A stretch of DNA of 64,000 bases from Halomonas dongshanensis (GTDB lineage Bacteria > Pseudomonadota > Gammaproteobacteria > Pseudomonadales > Halomonadaceae): contig NZ_JAJISC010000001.1 in the NCBI RefSeq assembly GCF_024790395.1, positions 558,001 through 622,000 on the forward strand. The letters run 5' to 3'. Below the pieces are notes generated by a model that saw only the letters and a list, made by a program, of their open reading frames with translations, was not told where the DNA came from and searched no databases. Shown piece after piece: positions 16,599 to 32,377 of this stretch; position 1 is the stretch's first letter; each line of letters opens with the position of its first letter. Made by a program: the position numbers and the translations under genes.

Positions 16599-18530
16599 AT
16601 GGGACGCATTATTGGTATTGACCTGGGCACCACCAACTCCTGTGTCGCGGTGCTCGACGGCGATAGCGCCAAAGTCATTGAAAACGCCGAAGGCGGCCGT
16701 ACTACGCCGTCCATCATCGCCTACACCGATGACGGCGAAACCCTGGTAGGCCAGGCGGCCAAGCGCCAGGCGGTCACCAACCCCGAGAACACCCTGTACG
16801 CCATCAAGCGTCTGATCGGCCGTCGTTTCAAGGACGACGTCGTGCAAAAAGACATCAAGATGGTGCCGTACAAGATTGCCGAAGCCGATAACGGCGACGC
16901 TTGGGTCGAAGTCAAAGGCAAGAAGATGGCGCCGCCCCAGGTGAGCGCAGAAGTGCTGAAGAAGATGAAAAAGACCGCCGAAGACTATCTCGGCGAAACG
17001 GTCACCGAAGCGGTCATCACCGTACCGGCTTACTTCAACGACAGTCAGCGTCAGGCCACCAAGGATGCCGGTCGTATCGCCGGGCTCGAGGTCAAGCGCA
17101 TCATTAACGAGCCGACGGCTGCTGCCCTTGCCTACGGCATGGACAAGTCGCGCGGCGATAAAACCATCGCGGTCTATGACCTGGGTGGCGGTACCTTCGA
17201 TATCTCCATCATCGAAGTGGCCGACGTCGACGGTGAAACCCAGTTCGAAGTGCTCGCCACCAACGGTGACACCTTCCTGGGCGGCGAAGATTTCGACCTC
17301 GCGCTGATCAACTACTTGGTCGATCAGTTCAAGGCCGACAGCGGCATCAACCTGTCGGGCGATAACCTTGCCATGCAGCGCCTGAAAGAGGCTGCTGAGA
17401 AGGCCAAGATCGAGCTTTCTAGCGCCCAGCAGACCGATGTCAACCTGCCCTACATCACGGCAGACAACACCGGTCCCAAGCACTTGAACGTCAAGGTCAC
17501 CCGCGCCAAGCTCGAATCGCTGGTCGAAGACCTGGTTCAGCGCTCCCTCGAGCCCTGCAAAATGGCACTCAAGGATGCTGGCCTCTCCGCTTCCGAGATC
17601 GACGAAGTGATCTTGGTCGGTGGTCAGACCCGCATGCCGATGGTGCAGCAAAAGGCGGCCGAGTTCTTTGGCAAGGAAGCGCGTAAAGACGTCAACCCAG
17701 ACGAAGCTGTCGCCGTGGGTGCGGCGATCCAAGGTGGCGTACTCGGTGGCGACGTCAAGGACGTACTGCTGCTCGACGTTACCCCGCTGACGCTGGGTAT
17801 CGAGACCCTTGGCGGTGTCATGACGCCGCTGATCGAGAAGAACACCACCATCCCGACGAAGAAGACGCAAACCTTCTCTACCGCGGATGACAACCAGACG
17901 GCCGTGACCATTCACGTTGCCCAAGGTGAGCGTAAGCAGGTCGCGCAGAACAAGTCGCTGGGTCGTTTCGATTTGAGCGACATTCCGCCTGCGCCGCGTG
18001 GCGTGCCGCAGATCGAAGTCGCATTCGATCTAGATGCCAACGGTATTCTCAACGTCTCGGCGAAGGACAAGGCGACCGGTAAGGAGCAGTCCATCGTGAT
18101 CAAGGCCTCAAGCGGTCTGTCCGACGAAGAGATCGAGCAGATGGTGCGCGACGCCGAAGCCCACGCCGACGAAGACAAGAAGTTCGAGGCGCTGGTGCAA
18201 CTGCGTAACCAGGCCGATGGCATGATCCATGCCACCCGCAAGACCCTTCAGGAAGCTAGTGACAAGGCGACCGACGAGGAGAAGCAGGCCATCGAGACGG
18301 CGATCAGCGAACTCGAAGAGGCCGTCAAAGGCGATGATCAGGAACTCATCCAGCAGAAGCTCGATGCCCTGACCGAAGCCTCCGGCAACCTGGCGCAGAA
18401 GATGTACGCCGAGCAGTCCGAAGCCGCCCAGCAGCAGGGTGCCGCCGACGAGGCGTCTTCTGCCAAGCAGGACGATGACGTCGTCGACGCCGAGTACGAA
18501 GAAGTCAACGACGAGCAGAAAAAGTCGTAA
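16599..18530 (+). CDS. dnaK: Chaperone DnaK (Hsp70)
   Basis: 643 residues. ATPase domain begins [15 protein letters not shown], with [14 protein letters not shown] near 195 and [11 protein letters not shown] near 345; the substrate domain starts after [14 protein letters not shown]; the C-terminal acidic tail [12 protein letters not shown] is the conserved J-protein/substrate tail. Works with GrpE and DnaJ encoded on either side. Confidence 0.98.
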   Translation: MGRIIGIDLGTTNSCVAVLDGDSAKVIENAEGGRTTPSIIAYTDDGETLVGQAAKRQAVTNPENTLYAIKRLIGRRFKDDVVQKDIKMVPYKIAEADNGDAWVEVKGKKMAPPQVSAEVLKKMKKTAEDYLGETVTEAVITVPAYFNDSQRQATKDAGRIAGLEVKRIINEPTAAALAYGMDKSRGDKTIAVYDLGGGTFDISIIEVADVDGETQFEVLATNGDTFLGGEDFDLALINYLVDQFKADSGINLSGDNLAMQRLKEAAEKAKIELSSAQQTDVNLPYITADNTGPKHLNVKVTRAKLESLVEDLVQRSLEPCKMALKDAGLSASEIDEVILVGGQTRMPMVQQKAAEFFGKEARKDVNPDEAVAVGAAIQGGVLGGDVKDVLLLDVTPLTLGIETLGGVMTPLIEKNTTIPTKKTQTFSTADDNQTAVTIHVAQGERKQVAQNKSLGRFDLSDIPPAPRGVPQIEVAFDLDANGILNVSAKDKATGKEQSIVIKASSGLSDEEIEQMVRDAEAHADEDKKFEALVQLRNQADGMIHATRKTLQEASDKATDEEKQAIETAISELEEAVKGDDQELIQQKLDALTEASGNLAQKMYAEQSEAAQQQGAADEASSAKQDDDVVDAEYEEVNDEQKKS

Positions 18531-18557
18531 CGCCTCTTTCTGCTACGGGTAACGGTG

Positions 18558-18579
18558 ACGCGGGAGCCTCCTCCCGCGT
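18558..18579 (+). other. Hairpin between dnaK and dnaJ
   Basis: Perfect 9-bp stem ACGCGGGAG/CTCCCGCGT with a CCTC loop, 28 bp after the dnaK stop. It is followed by TGCTGTTT rather than a clean U-run, so partial termination or 3'-end protection of dnaK mRNA is more likely than full termination. Confidence 0.55.
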
Positions 18580-18624
18580 TGCTGTTTCCGCCGCAGGGGC
18601 TTACGTCCCGTACCCGCAACTCAA

Positions 18625-18652
18625 GACGTTGACTGCATGACGTTGACTGCAT
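18625..18652 (+). repeat. 14-bp tandem duplication upstream of dnaJ
   Basis: Two adjacent perfect copies of GACGTTGACTGCAT (18625-18638, 18639-18652), about 40 bp before the dnaJ ATG. Each copy carries TTGACT, a possible -35 element, so the duplication could duplicate or shift a promoter. No matching -10 is clear. Confidence 0.8.
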
Positions 18653-18692
18653 AGAGCGAACCAGGAACAGTGAATCAGGAGGCGTAGGACCC

Positions 18693-19853
18693 ATGTCCAA
18701 GCGCGATTACTACGAAATCCTGGGTGTCGAGAAGGGGGCCGATCAGAAAGAGATCAAGAAGGCCTATCGCCGTTTGGCGCAGAAATACCACCCCGATCGC
18801 AACCCGGACGATAACAGCGCCGCAGAGAAATTTCGTGAGGTATCCGAAGCCTACGAAGTGCTGAGCGATGGCCAAAAACGCGCTGCCTACGACCAGTTCG
18901 GCCATGCCGGCGTGGACGGGCAGGGCGGCGGTGGCTTTGGCGGCGGCGGCTTCGGTGGCGGCGGTTCAGGCGATTTCAGCGATATCTTCGGCGATGTGTT
19001 CGGAGATATTTTTGGTGGTGGTGGCGGAGGCCGTCGTCGCGGGCCAAATGCGCCTGCGCGCGGCTCGGATCTGCGCTACAACCTCGAACTCGATCTGGAG
19101 AGCGCGGTTGCGGGCACTACGGTGGATATCCGTGTGCCGCGTCATATCACCTGCGACCGCTGCGATGGTGACGGCGCCGAGCCGGGTACCACCAAGGACA
19201 CCTGCCCTACCTGCCAGGGCATGGGTCAGGTGCGCATGCAGCAGGGCTTCTTTGCCGTACAGCAAACCTGCCCGACCTGTCACGGTAGTGGTGTGCAGAT
19301 CAAGGTCCCCTGCCACAAGTGCAACGGTGACGGCCGCGTGCGCGAGACCCGCACGCTCTCGGTGAAGATTCCGCCTGGCGTGGATACTGGCGATCGCATT
19401 CGTTTGAACGGCGAGGGCGAGTCCGGCGTCAACGGTGGCCCCGCTGGCGATCTTTACGTACAGGTTGCGATCAAGCCGCACCACATCTTCCAGCGTGATG
19501 GTAAGCACCTGCACTGCGATGTGCCGATCAACTTCGTCGATGCTGCTCTTGGCGGCGAGCTCGAAGTACCGACGCTCGATGGTCGGGTGAAGCTCAAGAT
19601 TCCGCCGGAAACGCAAACCGGCAAGCTCTTCCGCCTGCGCGGCAAGGGCGTGAAGCCGGTACGCGGCGGCACGCCTGGAGATCTGCTCTGCAAGGTGGTG
19701 ATCGAAACCCCGGTCAACCTCAACGACGAGCAGAAAGACCTCCTGCGCCAGTTGCAAAAGAGCTTCGATGGCAGCAATAGTCACAGCCACTCACCGAAGA
19801 AGACCGGCTTCTTCGACAGCGTGAAGAAGTTCTTCGAAGAGATGAAGCCGTAA
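18693..19853 (+). CDS. dnaJ: Chaperone DnaJ (Hsp40)
   Basis: 386 residues. J domain (1-70) with HPD in YHPDRNPDD, Gly/Phe linker rich in GGGFGGGG, four zinc-finger repeats [32 protein letters not shown], then the C-terminal substrate domains. It stimulates DnaK ATPase and delivers clients. SD AGGAGG upstream of ATG 18693; third gene of the chaperone set and followed by a terminator. Confidence 0.98.
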   Translation: MSKRDYYEILGVEKGADQKEIKKAYRRLAQKYHPDRNPDDNSAAEKFREVSEAYEVLSDGQKRAAYDQFGHAGVDGQGGGGFGGGGFGGGGSGDFSDIFGDVFGDIFGGGGGGRRRGPNAPARGSDLRYNLELDLESAVAGTTVDIRVPRHITCDRCDGDGAEPGTTKDTCPTCQGMGQVRMQQGFFAVQQTCPTCHGSGVQIKVPCHKCNGDGRVRETRTLSVKIPPGVDTGDRIRLNGEGESGVNGGPAGDLYVQVAIKPHHIFQRDGKHLHCDVPINFVDAALGGELEVPTLDGRVKLKIPPETQTGKLFRLRGKGVKPVRGGTPGDLLCKVVIETPVNLNDEQKDLLRQLQKSFDGSNSHSHSPKKTGFFDSVKKFFEEMKP

Positions 19854-19894
19854 GCTTTTGTCTCGCTCTTTGCGTTAACATGTGTGTTGCATGA

Positions 19895-19919
19895 CCCCCG
19901 GTATCCCCGGGGGTTTTTT
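19895..19919 (+). terminator. Terminator after dnaJ
   Basis: CCCCCGG-TATCC-CCGGGGG followed by six T (19914-19919), 42 bp after the dnaJ stop. Confidence 0.93.
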
Positions 19920-19934
19920 CTGAAGGATGAAAAG

Positions 19935-20834
19935 ATGACGGGTCTTGAAGACCGCCCAGGGTTGGGCATTGCGCTGCGGGTGCTTGCCGGTTTTTTGACT
20001 GCCGCCATGCTGGTGTGCATCAAGTCGGTGAGCGATGAAGTGCCGGTGGGGCAGACGGTATTCTTTCGCTCGCTGTTTGCCCTTTTGCCTATCGTCATCT
20101 TTCTCATGCTCAGGCGGGAGTTTCCGCGCGCGCTCGCCACACGGCGTCCGCTGGGGCACGCGCTGCGCTCGGGACTGGGGGCGGCGTCGATGTTCGCTTC
20201 CTTCGGTGCAGTGGCACTGCTGCCGGTCGCTGAGGCGACATTAATGGCGCAGCTTGCCCCCATCTTCATGGCCATTGGCGGGGTGGTGCTGATGGGCGAG
20301 CGCTTTTCGCTCTATCGCGCGGGGGGTATCGTACTTGCGCTAATGGGAGTGGTGGTGCTGGTGCTGCCTGCGCTTGATTCAAACGCAGGTGAAGGCAAGC
20401 TTGCAGGCTACGCTCTGGGGCTTGGCGGGGCGCTATTGACCGCCGGGGCGCTGCTCACGGTGCGGCGTATCTCGCGCACCGAGACCGCCGGTTCGATTGC
20501 GTTTTACTTCATCCTGGTCGCGGCGCTGGCGGGGCTGGCTACCTGGCCGCTCGGCTGGGCATCGCTTAGCGCGCCGACGCTGGGCATTCTGATTCTCTCG
20601 GGGCTGTTTGGCGGGACGGCGCACATCGCCTTGACGCTGGCGCTGCGCTACGCTGAGGTGTCGCGCCTGGCGCCTTTCGAATACATCGCTCTGCTTTGGC
20701 CCGTGCTCGCTGATTGGCTGCTCTTCGGGCTGCCTGTCTCCAGCGGCTTTTTGCTCGCGCTGCCCTTTATGCTTTGCGGCGTGGCGCTGGCGGCGATGGA
20801 AGGGCGGCGGCTACGCTGGTGGTTGCGCCGTTGA
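19935..20834 (+). CDS. EamA/DMT-family transporter
   Basis: 299 residues from ATG 19935 (AAGGA 7 bases upstream); longer in-frame starts lie inside the dnaJ terminator. Ten hydrophobic helices in two EamA repeats, ending with KxR-like basic residues (EGRRLRWWLRR). Drug/metabolite family permeases export or import small metabolites; the substrate is unknown. It lies 15 bp beyond the terminator, so it must have little promoter space or rely on readthrough. Confidence 0.88.
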   Translation: MTGLEDRPGLGIALRVLAGFLTAAMLVCIKSVSDEVPVGQTVFFRSLFALLPIVIFLMLRREFPRALATRRPLGHALRSGLGAASMFASFGAVALLPVAEATLMAQLAPIFMAIGGVVLMGERFSLYRAGGIVLALMGVVVLVLPALDSNAGEGKLAGYALGLGGALLTAGALLTVRRISRTETAGSIAFYFILVAALAGLATWPLGWASLSAPTLGILILSGLFGGTAHIALTLALRYAEVSRLAPFEYIALLWPVLADWLLFGLPVSSGFLLALPFMLCGVALAAMEGRRLRWWLRR

Positions 20835-20873
20835 GCACTGTATTTTGCTCCCCGTCATACTGATCACTTTTAT

Positions 20874-20904
20874 TAACGTTACGTTCTCTAATATTGCGAG
20901 AACG
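20874..20904. promoter_or_regulatory. Palindromes upstream of the dehydrogenase operon
   Basis: TAACGTTA (20874-20881) is directly followed by the inverted repeat CGTTCTC-N9-GAGAACG (20882-20904). They lie ~125-155 bp upstream of the operon's first start, in the 194-bp gap after the EamA gene. Candidate operator; the regulator is unknown. Confidence 0.4.
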
Positions 20905-21028
20905 GCGTATCTCTCCTACGGTTTCTAAATAGTTAGCACGTTATTTTTTTGACCCAGTCCTGCTGGTGTTAATACCCGATGCCGTTGCCTGCCCTGGGCA
21001 GCCGGGTTTAAAAATAAAGGGAACCGTG

Positions 21029-21796
21029 ATGAGCAATAAACAGGATGCCGCCCCTTCAGGCGGCTTGACCCGAAGGGAGCTCTTGGGGTCTTCGGCAGCG
21101 CTATTGATCGGCGCATCCGCACCGGGCGCTGCACAGGCGCTGACCTTTCGTGATACCCCCGAATGGAAACCGTTGGCCAACGTTGCCGTCGAGCCCGTCG
21201 ATGAAAACGCGGGTTGGCAATTTTTCACCGAAGAAGAGGCGGCAACGGTCGAGGCGATCGTCGAACGGTTGATCCCTGCCGATGCGTTGAGCATGAGCGG
21301 CAAGGAGGCGGGCTGCACGGTCTTCATCGACCGCCAACTGGCCGGGGCCTACGGCGATTCTGAGCGGCTCTACATGCATGGCCCCTTTCAAGAGGGCACG
21401 CCGGAGCAGGGCGATCAGTCACCGCTGACCCCGCAGCAGCGTTACCGCATTGGTTTGAGCGCCCTCGATGACCACTGCCGCAACGAACACGGCGCGGCCT
21501 TTGCCGAGCTGGCTGACGAACAGCGCGATCAGGTGCTGACCCAGCTCGAGGAGAACGAGATCGCGCTCGGCGATATCGACTCACAGGTGTTTTTCGAGAT
21601 CGTACTGCAGAACACCATGGAAGGCTTCTTCGCCGATCCTCTCTACGGCGGTAACCGGGACATGGTCTCGTGGAAGATGCTGGGCTTTCCCGGCGCCCGC
21701 TACGACTACCGCGACTACGTCGAACGGCACAACGAAGATCTCGGGCTCGAACCGGTAAGTATCGGCGGGCGTCCTGACTGGCAAGCGCAGGGATAG
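21029..21796 (+). CDS. Gluconate 2-dehydrogenase subunit 3 family protein
   Basis: Small subunit of a periplasmic GMC dehydrogenase complex. 255 residues from ATG 21029 (AAAGGGA upstream). A Tat signal LTRRELLGSSAALLIGASAPGAAQA (about residues 13-37) would carry the folded complex across the membrane, since the flavoprotein partner lacks its own. Family features: FFTEEEAATVEAIVERLIPAD and the C-terminal GFFADPLYGGNRDMVSWKMLGFPGARYDYRDYV. First gene of a three-gene operon, 9 bp before the flavoprotein. Confidence 0.9.
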   Translation: MSNKQDAAPSGGLTRRELLGSSAALLIGASAPGAAQALTFRDTPEWKPLANVAVEPVDENAGWQFFTEEEAATVEAIVERLIPADALSMSGKEAGCTVFIDRQLAGAYGDSERLYMHGPFQEGTPEQGDQSPLTPQQRYRIGLSALDDHCRNEHGAAFAELADEQRDQVLTQLEENEIALGDIDSQVFFEIVLQNTMEGFFADPLYGGNRDMVSWKMLGFPGARYDYRDYVERHNEDLGLEPVSIGGRPDWQAQG

Positions 21797-21805
21797 CATT
21801 CACCT

Positions 21806-23565
21806 ATGGCAACCAAACTACCCCCCACCGATGCGGTGGTGGTCGGGCTCGGCTGGGCCGGGGCGATCATCGCCAATCAACTCGTCGACGCAGGTCTCAA
21901 AGTCGTAGGCGTCGAGCGTGGCCCCTGGCGCGATACCGCCAAGGATTTCAATATCGCCTCGGTCACCGACGAACTGCGCTACGCACAGCGTCAGGAGCTG
22001 ATGCTGCGCACCGCCCAAAACACTATCACCATGCGTAACACGCCCTCGCAAACGGCGCTGCCGATGCGCCAATGGGGCTCGTTTCACCCAGGTAACGGCA
22101 CCGGTGGGGCGGGCAACCACTGGGCGGGCATCACGTTTCGTTTTCAGCCCGAGGAGTTTCGCCTGCGCAGCCATTTAGAGGAGCGCTATGGCGCTGATTC
22201 GATTCCCGATGAGCTTTCCCTACAAGACTGGGGCACCGATTGGGACGAGATGGAACCCTTCTACGACGCCTTCGAGAAGGTGGCGGGCACGTCGGGGCGC
22301 GCGGGCCAGCTGACGAGCGGCCAGCAAGATGGCGGTAACCCCTTCGAGGGCGCGCGCTCAAGCGACTATCCGACCCCGCCGCTAAGGCAGACCTACGCGC
22401 CGACGCTGTTCGCCGACACCGCGCGTGAGATGGGCTATACGCCGTTTCCCGTGCCCTCGTCGCTGGTCTCCGAGACCTATACCAACCCACTTGGCGTCAC
22501 CATGGGGCCTTGCACCTTCTGCGGCTTTTGCACCAACTACGGCTGCGCCAACTACTCCAAGGCCAGCGCCATTACGACGGTGCTGCCTGCTCTGATCCGT
22601 AAGGAGAACTTCGAGGCGCGCACCCACTGCGAAGTGCTCGAGGTCACCACCGACTCGGGCGGGCGCCGCGCTACCGGTATCGTCTACGTCGATTCCGCCG
22701 GGCGGCGCTGGGAGCAGCCCGCAGAGATCGTCATCGTCGCTGCTTTCACCTTCGAAAACGTGCGCCTAATGCTCACTTCGAACATCGGCGAGGCCTACGA
22801 CCCTGCCACGCGGCGCGGCACCACCGGGCGCAATTACGCCTACCAAACCGCCAACAACGTCCAGCTGTTCTTCGATGACAAGAACTTCAACCCGTTTATC
22901 GGCGGGGGAGCGGTAGGCATGGGCATCGACGATTTCAACAACGACAATTTCGACCATGCGGGGCTCGGTTTCTTCGGCGGCGGCAGCACCCGGGTGACGC
23001 CGATAGGCGCGGCGCCGATCAACGCGCGCCCAACGCCGCCGGGCACGCCGCGCTGGGGCTCGAACTGGAAGCGCGCCACGGTGGATAACTACGCCAGCAC
23101 CATGTCGATCGGCTGCGAGGCGAGCAACTACTCCTCGCCCAACAACTATCTGTCGCTCGACCCGACCTACCGTGACCGGCTAGGCCGACCGCTTCTGCGC
23201 ATCACCTTCGACTTCACCGAAAACGATTTGCGCATGGCGCAGTACGTCACCGAAAAGACCGCCGAGATCGCGCGGCGAATGAACCCGCGCCAAATCGTCG
23301 CCAACCCGCGCACCGGGCCCTGGGACGGGCGGCCCTACCAGTCTTCCCACGTGGTGGGCGGCTTCGTCATGGGCGCCGACCCCGGTACCAGCTCGGTGAA
23401 CAAGTATCTGCAGGTATGGGGCGTGCCCAACCTGTTCGTCGTTGGCGCCTCCGCCTTTCCGCAAAATCCGGGCTACAACCCCACAGGCACCGTAGGGGCG
23501 CTCGCTTTCAAGGCCGCCGATGCCATCGTTAATCGCTACCTGCGCAACCCCGGGGAGATGATTGC

Positions 23566-23569
<4 letters not shown>
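21806..23569 (+). CDS. GMC oxidoreductase, gluconate-dehydrogenase-type flavoprotein subunit
   Basis: Catalytic FAD subunit, 587 residues. N-terminal dinucleotide fold DAVVVGLGWAGAIIANQL, GNGTGGAGNHWAGITFR, a cysteine cluster GPCTFCGFCTNYGC that may bind an Fe-S or disulfide centre as in related FAD-glucose dehydrogenases, and the GMC C-terminus GYNPTGTVGALAFKAADAIV. Oxidises a sugar, polyol or sugar acid and passes electrons to the cytochrome encoded next (ATGA overlap). The exact substrate is not evident. Confidence 0.92.
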
Positions 23570-25756
<2,187 letters not shown>

Positions 25757-25907
25757 TTTTTGCCTAAGCGCCGTTGCGGGGGTAGGCGAGGCGGGCGAAA
25801 TCCTGTAACATTCCAAAAATTTTGGCCGGGTGGCTTAAAATTGGTGAAGTTACGACGCGCTTGTTGCGTTGGCCAGCCCAAAGCCTTGCGTTCGCCGATA
25901 GGCAGGC

Positions 25908-25982
25908 GTGAAGGCAGAGAACAACAAGCGGGATGAAACCGATGCATTTTGGTCGGCTTCGTCCCGCTTTTTTACGACCTGA
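25908..25982 (+). CDS. Possible leader peptide over the carA attenuator
   Basis: A GTG-started frame of 24 codons runs through both arms and the U-run of the terminator at 25926-25973 and stops at 25980. The SD (AGG/CAGG) is weak. Leader-peptide attenuation of carA is known in Pseudomonas, which is why it is listed; there is no direct evidence that it is translated. Confidence 0.25.
   Translation: MKAENNKRDETDAFWSASSRFFTT
25926..25973 (+). terminator. Terminator or attenuator between dapB and carA
   Basis: 17-bp stem (25926-25942 with 25953-25969; one G-U and one A-C) around a 10-base loop, then six T (25968-25973). It lies 170 bp after dapB and 166 bp before carA, so it may end dapB messages, attenuate carA, or both. 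The whole 382-bp gap 25757-26138 has no other gene. Confidence 0.88.
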
Positions 25983-25998
25983 TGTACGCCCTGCGTTT

Positions 25999-26114
25999 GA
26001 ACGCCACTGGCGTTCACGCCCGGGCTTGAACCGTCACGTCGTTGTGCTACCGAACTGTCGCTGCGAAAGAGCGTTGCTTTCGCACGGAATTGCCGAGCCT
26101 GCGCCCTCAGGCTC
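25999..26114 (+). promoter_or_regulatory. Three hairpins in the carA leader
   Basis: GAACGCC/GGCGTTC (25999-26015), TGCGAAAG/CTTTCGCA (26062-26084) and GAGCCTG/CAGGCTC (26095-26114) follow one another between the terminator and the carA SD. Their regular spacing suggests a structured 5' leader. Confidence 0.5.
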
Positions 26115-26138
26115 CCACCAGCATGGGAGAACCTTGTC

Positions 26139-27299
26139 TTGAATAACCCCGCATTGAGCAAACCCGCGATCTTGGCCCTGGAAGATGGCAGCGTTTTCCG
26201 TGGTGTCGCCATCGGCGCGGATGGACAGACCAGCGGTGAGGTGGTGTTCAATACAGCCATGACCGGCTATCAAGAGATTCTGACCGACCCCTCCTACACC
26301 CGCCAGATCGTGACCCTGACCTACCCTCATATCGGCAATACCGGCGTCAACGTCGAAGACGTCGAGTCGGCCTCGATTGCGGCGGCTGGCTTGGTGATTC
26401 GCGATCTGCCCCTGCTGGCCAGCAACTTCCGCTCGACCCAGTCGCTTTCTGACTACCTCAAGAGCCAAAGCGTACTGGGTATCGCCGATATCGATACCCG
26501 CCGTTTGACCCGTATCCTGCGCGATAAGGGCGCTCAGAACGGCGCGATTCTGGCCGGTGCGGACGCCGAAGGTGAGGATGCCGAGGCGCGGGCGCTGGAG
26601 GCTGCGCGTGCGTTCCCCGGCCTCAAGGGTATGGACCTGGCCAAGGTGGTGTCGTGCAAGAGCGCTTACGAGTGGAGTGAGGGCGACTGGACCCTGGGTG
26701 AGGGCTATCAGGACACCGCCAGCATCGAGCGCCCCTACCACGTGGTGGCCTACGATTTCGGCGTCAAACACAACATTTTGCGTCTGCTCGCCACGCGCGG
26801 CTGCCGCCTGACCGTGGTGCCCGCGGAGACCCCAGCCTCTAAGGTGCTGGCGATGAATCCGGACGGCGTCTTCTTGGCCAACGGCCCGGGCGACCCCGAG
26901 CCCTGCGACTACGCCATCCAGGCAATTCGTGAGGTGCTCGAAACCGAGACGCCGGTCTTTGGTATCTGCCTTGGGCACCAGCTCCTGGCGCTGGCCTCGG
27001 GCGCCAAGACGGTGAAGATGAGCCACGGCCACCACGGCGCCAACCACCCGGTGCAGGACTTGGATACCGGGCACGTCATGATCACCAGCCAAAACCACGG
27101 CTTCGCCGCTGACGAAGCGAGCCTGCCGGCCAACCTGCGCGCGACGCACCGTTCGCTGTTCGACGGCACCCTGCAGGGCATCGAGCGCACCGACCGTCCG
27201 GCCTTCAGCTTCCAGGGCCACCCGGAAGCGAGCCCTGGGCCGAAGGACGTGTCGCCGCTGTTTGATCGTTTCGTGGACATGATGAAGGCGCGCCGCTAA
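26139..27299 (+). CDS. carA: Carbamoyl-phosphate synthase small subunit
   Basis: Glutaminase subunit feeding ammonia to CarB for arginine and pyrimidine synthesis. 386 residues; N-terminal domain [18 protein letters not shown]-terminal class-I amidotransferase with nucleophile in [12 protein letters not shown] and [12 protein letters not shown]. Starts with TTG at 26139 with GGGAGA 8 bases upstream; no nearby ATG fits. 66 bp before carB. Confidence 0.96.
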   Translation: MNNPALSKPAILALEDGSVFRGVAIGADGQTSGEVVFNTAMTGYQEILTDPSYTRQIVTLTYPHIGNTGVNVEDVESASIAAAGLVIRDLPLLASNFRSTQSLSDYLKSQSVLGIADIDTRRLTRILRDKGAQNGAILAGADAEGEDAEARALEAARAFPGLKGMDLAKVVSCKSAYEWSEGDWTLGEGYQDTASIERPYHVVAYDFGVKHNILRLLATRGCRLTVVPAETPASKVLAMNPDGVFLANGPGDPEPCDYAIQAIREVLETETPVFGICLGHQLLALASGAKTVKMSHGHHGANHPVQDLDTGHVMITSQNHGFAADEASLPANLRATHRSLFDGTLQGIERTDRPAFSFQGHPEASPGPKDVSPLFDRFVDMMKARR

Positions 27300-27365
27300 G
27301 CGCCCGACGCAACGCCCCGACGTACTTCATCACGCACTTTACCGCCTAATTCTGCAGGAACCGTT

Positions 27366-30592
<3,227 letters not shown>

Positions 30593-30596
<4 letters not shown>

Positions 30597-31069
30597 ACAA
30601 GGTCCCGATGACGGTGACGGGAGAGAAACGCCTTCGCGAGGAGTTGGACCACCTGAAGAGCGATGCCCGCCCGACGGTGATCGCGGCCATCGCCGAGGCG
30701 CGCGAGCACGGCGATCTCAAAGAGAACGCCGAGTATCACGCCGCGCGTGAGCAGCAGGGCTTCATCGAAGGGCGTATCCAGGAGATCGAAGGTAAGCTCT
30801 CCAATGCCCAGGTGATCGATGTCACCAAGCTGCCCAAGACCGGCAAGGTGATCTTCGGCGTCACGGTGTCGCTGCTCAATCTCGATACCGACGCCAAGGT
30901 GACCTACCGCATCGTGGGTGAGGACGAAGCCGACATCAAAGCCGGGCGCATTTCGGTAACCTCGCCCATCGCGCGTGCGCTGATCGGTAAGGAAGAGGGT
31001 GATATCGTCGTGGTCAAGACCCCGGGCGGCGATGTCGAGTACGAGGTCGAGAGCGTCGAGCATCTCTAA
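30593..31069 (+). CDS. greA: Transcription elongation factor GreA
   Basis: Rescues backtracked RNA polymerase by stimulating transcript cleavage. 158 residues, exactly the E. coli length, from ATG 30593 (AGGAG 7 bases upstream, inside carB). N-terminal coiled coil with [23 protein letters not shown] (the acidic tip DLKENAEY) and C-terminal FKBP-like domain. Coupled to carB by ATGA overlap. Confidence 0.97.
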
Positions 31070-31103
31070 TCGTTTAGGGCTATGAGCGCTTAGGCCCAAA
31101 CGC

Positions 31104-31134
31104 AGCGCCCCCGCCACGATGTGGCGGGGGCGCT
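31104..31134. terminator. Hairpin between convergent greA and yhbY
   Basis: Perfect 14-bp stem AGCGCCCCCGCCAC/GTGGCGGGGGCGCT with a GAT loop. No U-run, but placed between two convergent genes where it could mark both ends. Confidence 0.65.
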
Positions 31135-31157
31135 TGCGTATCCGGGATCGGTGACGC

Positions 31158-31487
31158 TCAGTGGCGGCCGTGGTGGTTCTCGAAACGGGAAACGTTGGAG
31201 AGTTTGACGTTCGCCTTGGGGTTTTTGCGGTAGAGTAGCGCGGTCTTGCCGATGGTTTGCACGCGCTCGACGTTACCGGCCTGGGCCAGGAGCTCTTCGA
31301 GCATGGCGGCGCGGTCGTCGCGCTCGGCAATCGCCAGCTTGATTTTGATCAGCTCGTGGTCGTTGAGGGCGCGATTGAGCTCGGCGACCAAATTCTCCGA
31401 AATGCCGTTCTCCGAAAGGGTGACGACTGGATTCAGATGGTGGCCGATGCTGCGAAATGCTTTCTTTTGTGCCTGTGACAAGCTCAT
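31158..31487 (-). CDS. yhbY: CRM-domain RNA-binding protein YhbY
   Basis: 109 residues. Ribosome-assembly-associated CRM fold: [48 protein letters not shown], and the late [12 protein letters not shown]. Binds pre-50S particles in E. coli. Divergent from rlmE, as in E. coli; the 131-bp gap holds both promoters. Confidence 0.95.
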   Translation of the reverse strand: MSLSQAQKKAFRSIGHHLNPVVTLSENGISENLVAELNRALNDHELIKIKLAIAERDDRAAMLEELLAQAGNVERVQTIGKTALLYRKNPKANVKLSNVSRFENHHGRH

Positions 31488-31618
31488 GGTATCTTGCGGT
31501 ATCCCGAATTGGCTTAACGCTCCATCTTACGGCGAAAAACCGTCAAGTGAAAGCGATCATGCACCCAAAGGCGCTCGCGCGAGCGTGTCCACTTCTCTAT
31601 TTCCGTACCGTTATCACC

Positions 31619-32266
31619 ATGTCGCAAAAGCCATCTGCCGGTAAGCGTCCGGCCAGCAAGACCAGCGCCAGTTGGATGAAAGAGCACTTCGACGATCACT
31701 ACGTCAAACAGAGCTGGCAAGATGGCTATCGGTCGCGGGCAAGCTACAAGTTGCTCGAACTCGATGCCAAGGACAAGCTGTTTCGCGCAGGCATGACGGT
31801 GATCGACTTAGGGGCTGCTCCCGGTGGCTGGAGCCAGGTGGCCGCTGAGAAGGTAGGCAGCGAAGGACTGGTGCTGGCCTCGGATATTCTGGAGATGGAT
31901 GCTCTGGCGGGCGTCGACTTCATTCAGGGCGACTTTACCGAAGAGACGGTGCTGGAGGCGATTCTCGAACGCTTGGGAAATCGTCCCGTAGACCTTGTGA
32001 TGTCGGACATGGCCCCCAATATGAGTGGCATGGCGGCCATCGATCAGCCTCAGGCGATGTATCTGGTGGAGCTGGCGCTGGAGCTTGCGCGCGAGACGCT
32101 CTCCCCCGGCGGCCGTTTTCTCGCTAAGGTGTTTCAAGGTGAAGGGTTCGATGCTTATCTCAAGGCGCTGCGCAGCAGTTTTGCCCGGGTGGTGACCCGC
32201 AAGCCCGACGCCTCGCGCGCGCGTTCGCGTGAAGTCTACTTGCTAGCAGAAGGCTTTCGTAGGTAG
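31619..32266 (+). CDS. rlmE: 23S rRNA Um2552 methyltransferase RlmE (FtsJ)
   Basis: SAM-dependent 2'-O-methyltransferase of the ribosomal A loop. 215 residues from ATG 31619; upstream frame is open but not homologous. Motifs: [20 protein letters not shown] site [24 protein letters not shown], and [14 protein letters not shown] with the catalytic lysine. Upstream of ftsH, the standard order. Confidence 0.97.
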   Translation: MSQKPSAGKRPASKTSASWMKEHFDDHYVKQSWQDGYRSRASYKLLELDAKDKLFRAGMTVIDLGAAPGGWSQVAAEKVGSEGLVLASDILEMDALAGVDFIQGDFTEETVLEAILERLGNRPVDLVMSDMAPNMSGMAAIDQPQAMYLVELALELARETLSPGGRFLAKVFQGEGFDAYLKALRSSFARVVTRKPDASRARSREVYLLAEGFRR

Positions 32267-32346
32267 CGTATAGCTCGGTTTGATTGGTAGCAGTATGTGA
32301 ATAGCGATATTCGATGAACGTGATGGCTAACACCCTATCGCGTTCT

Positions 32347-32377
32347 GTGTCACAGTCAGGAGATGCGAATGTGACAC
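32347..32377. promoter_or_regulatory. Inverted repeat upstream of ftsH
   Basis: GTGTCACA (32347-32354) and TGTGACAC (32370-32377) are perfect 8-bp arms around 15 bases, about 130-160 bp before ftsH. The left arm is part of TGTGTCACA. No sigma-32 consensus was found in this 240-bp gap. Confidence 0.45.

Noticed and set aside
16566..17924. 452-codon open frame antisense to dnaK
   Set aside because: Shadow of dnaK with biased composition.
18558..18579. Full terminator between dnaK and dnaJ
   Set aside because: The stem is good but no U-run follows; kept only as a hairpin.
25933..26142. 69-codon ATG frame in the carA leader
   Set aside because: No SD, runs into the carA start in another frame; its start lies within a terminator stem.
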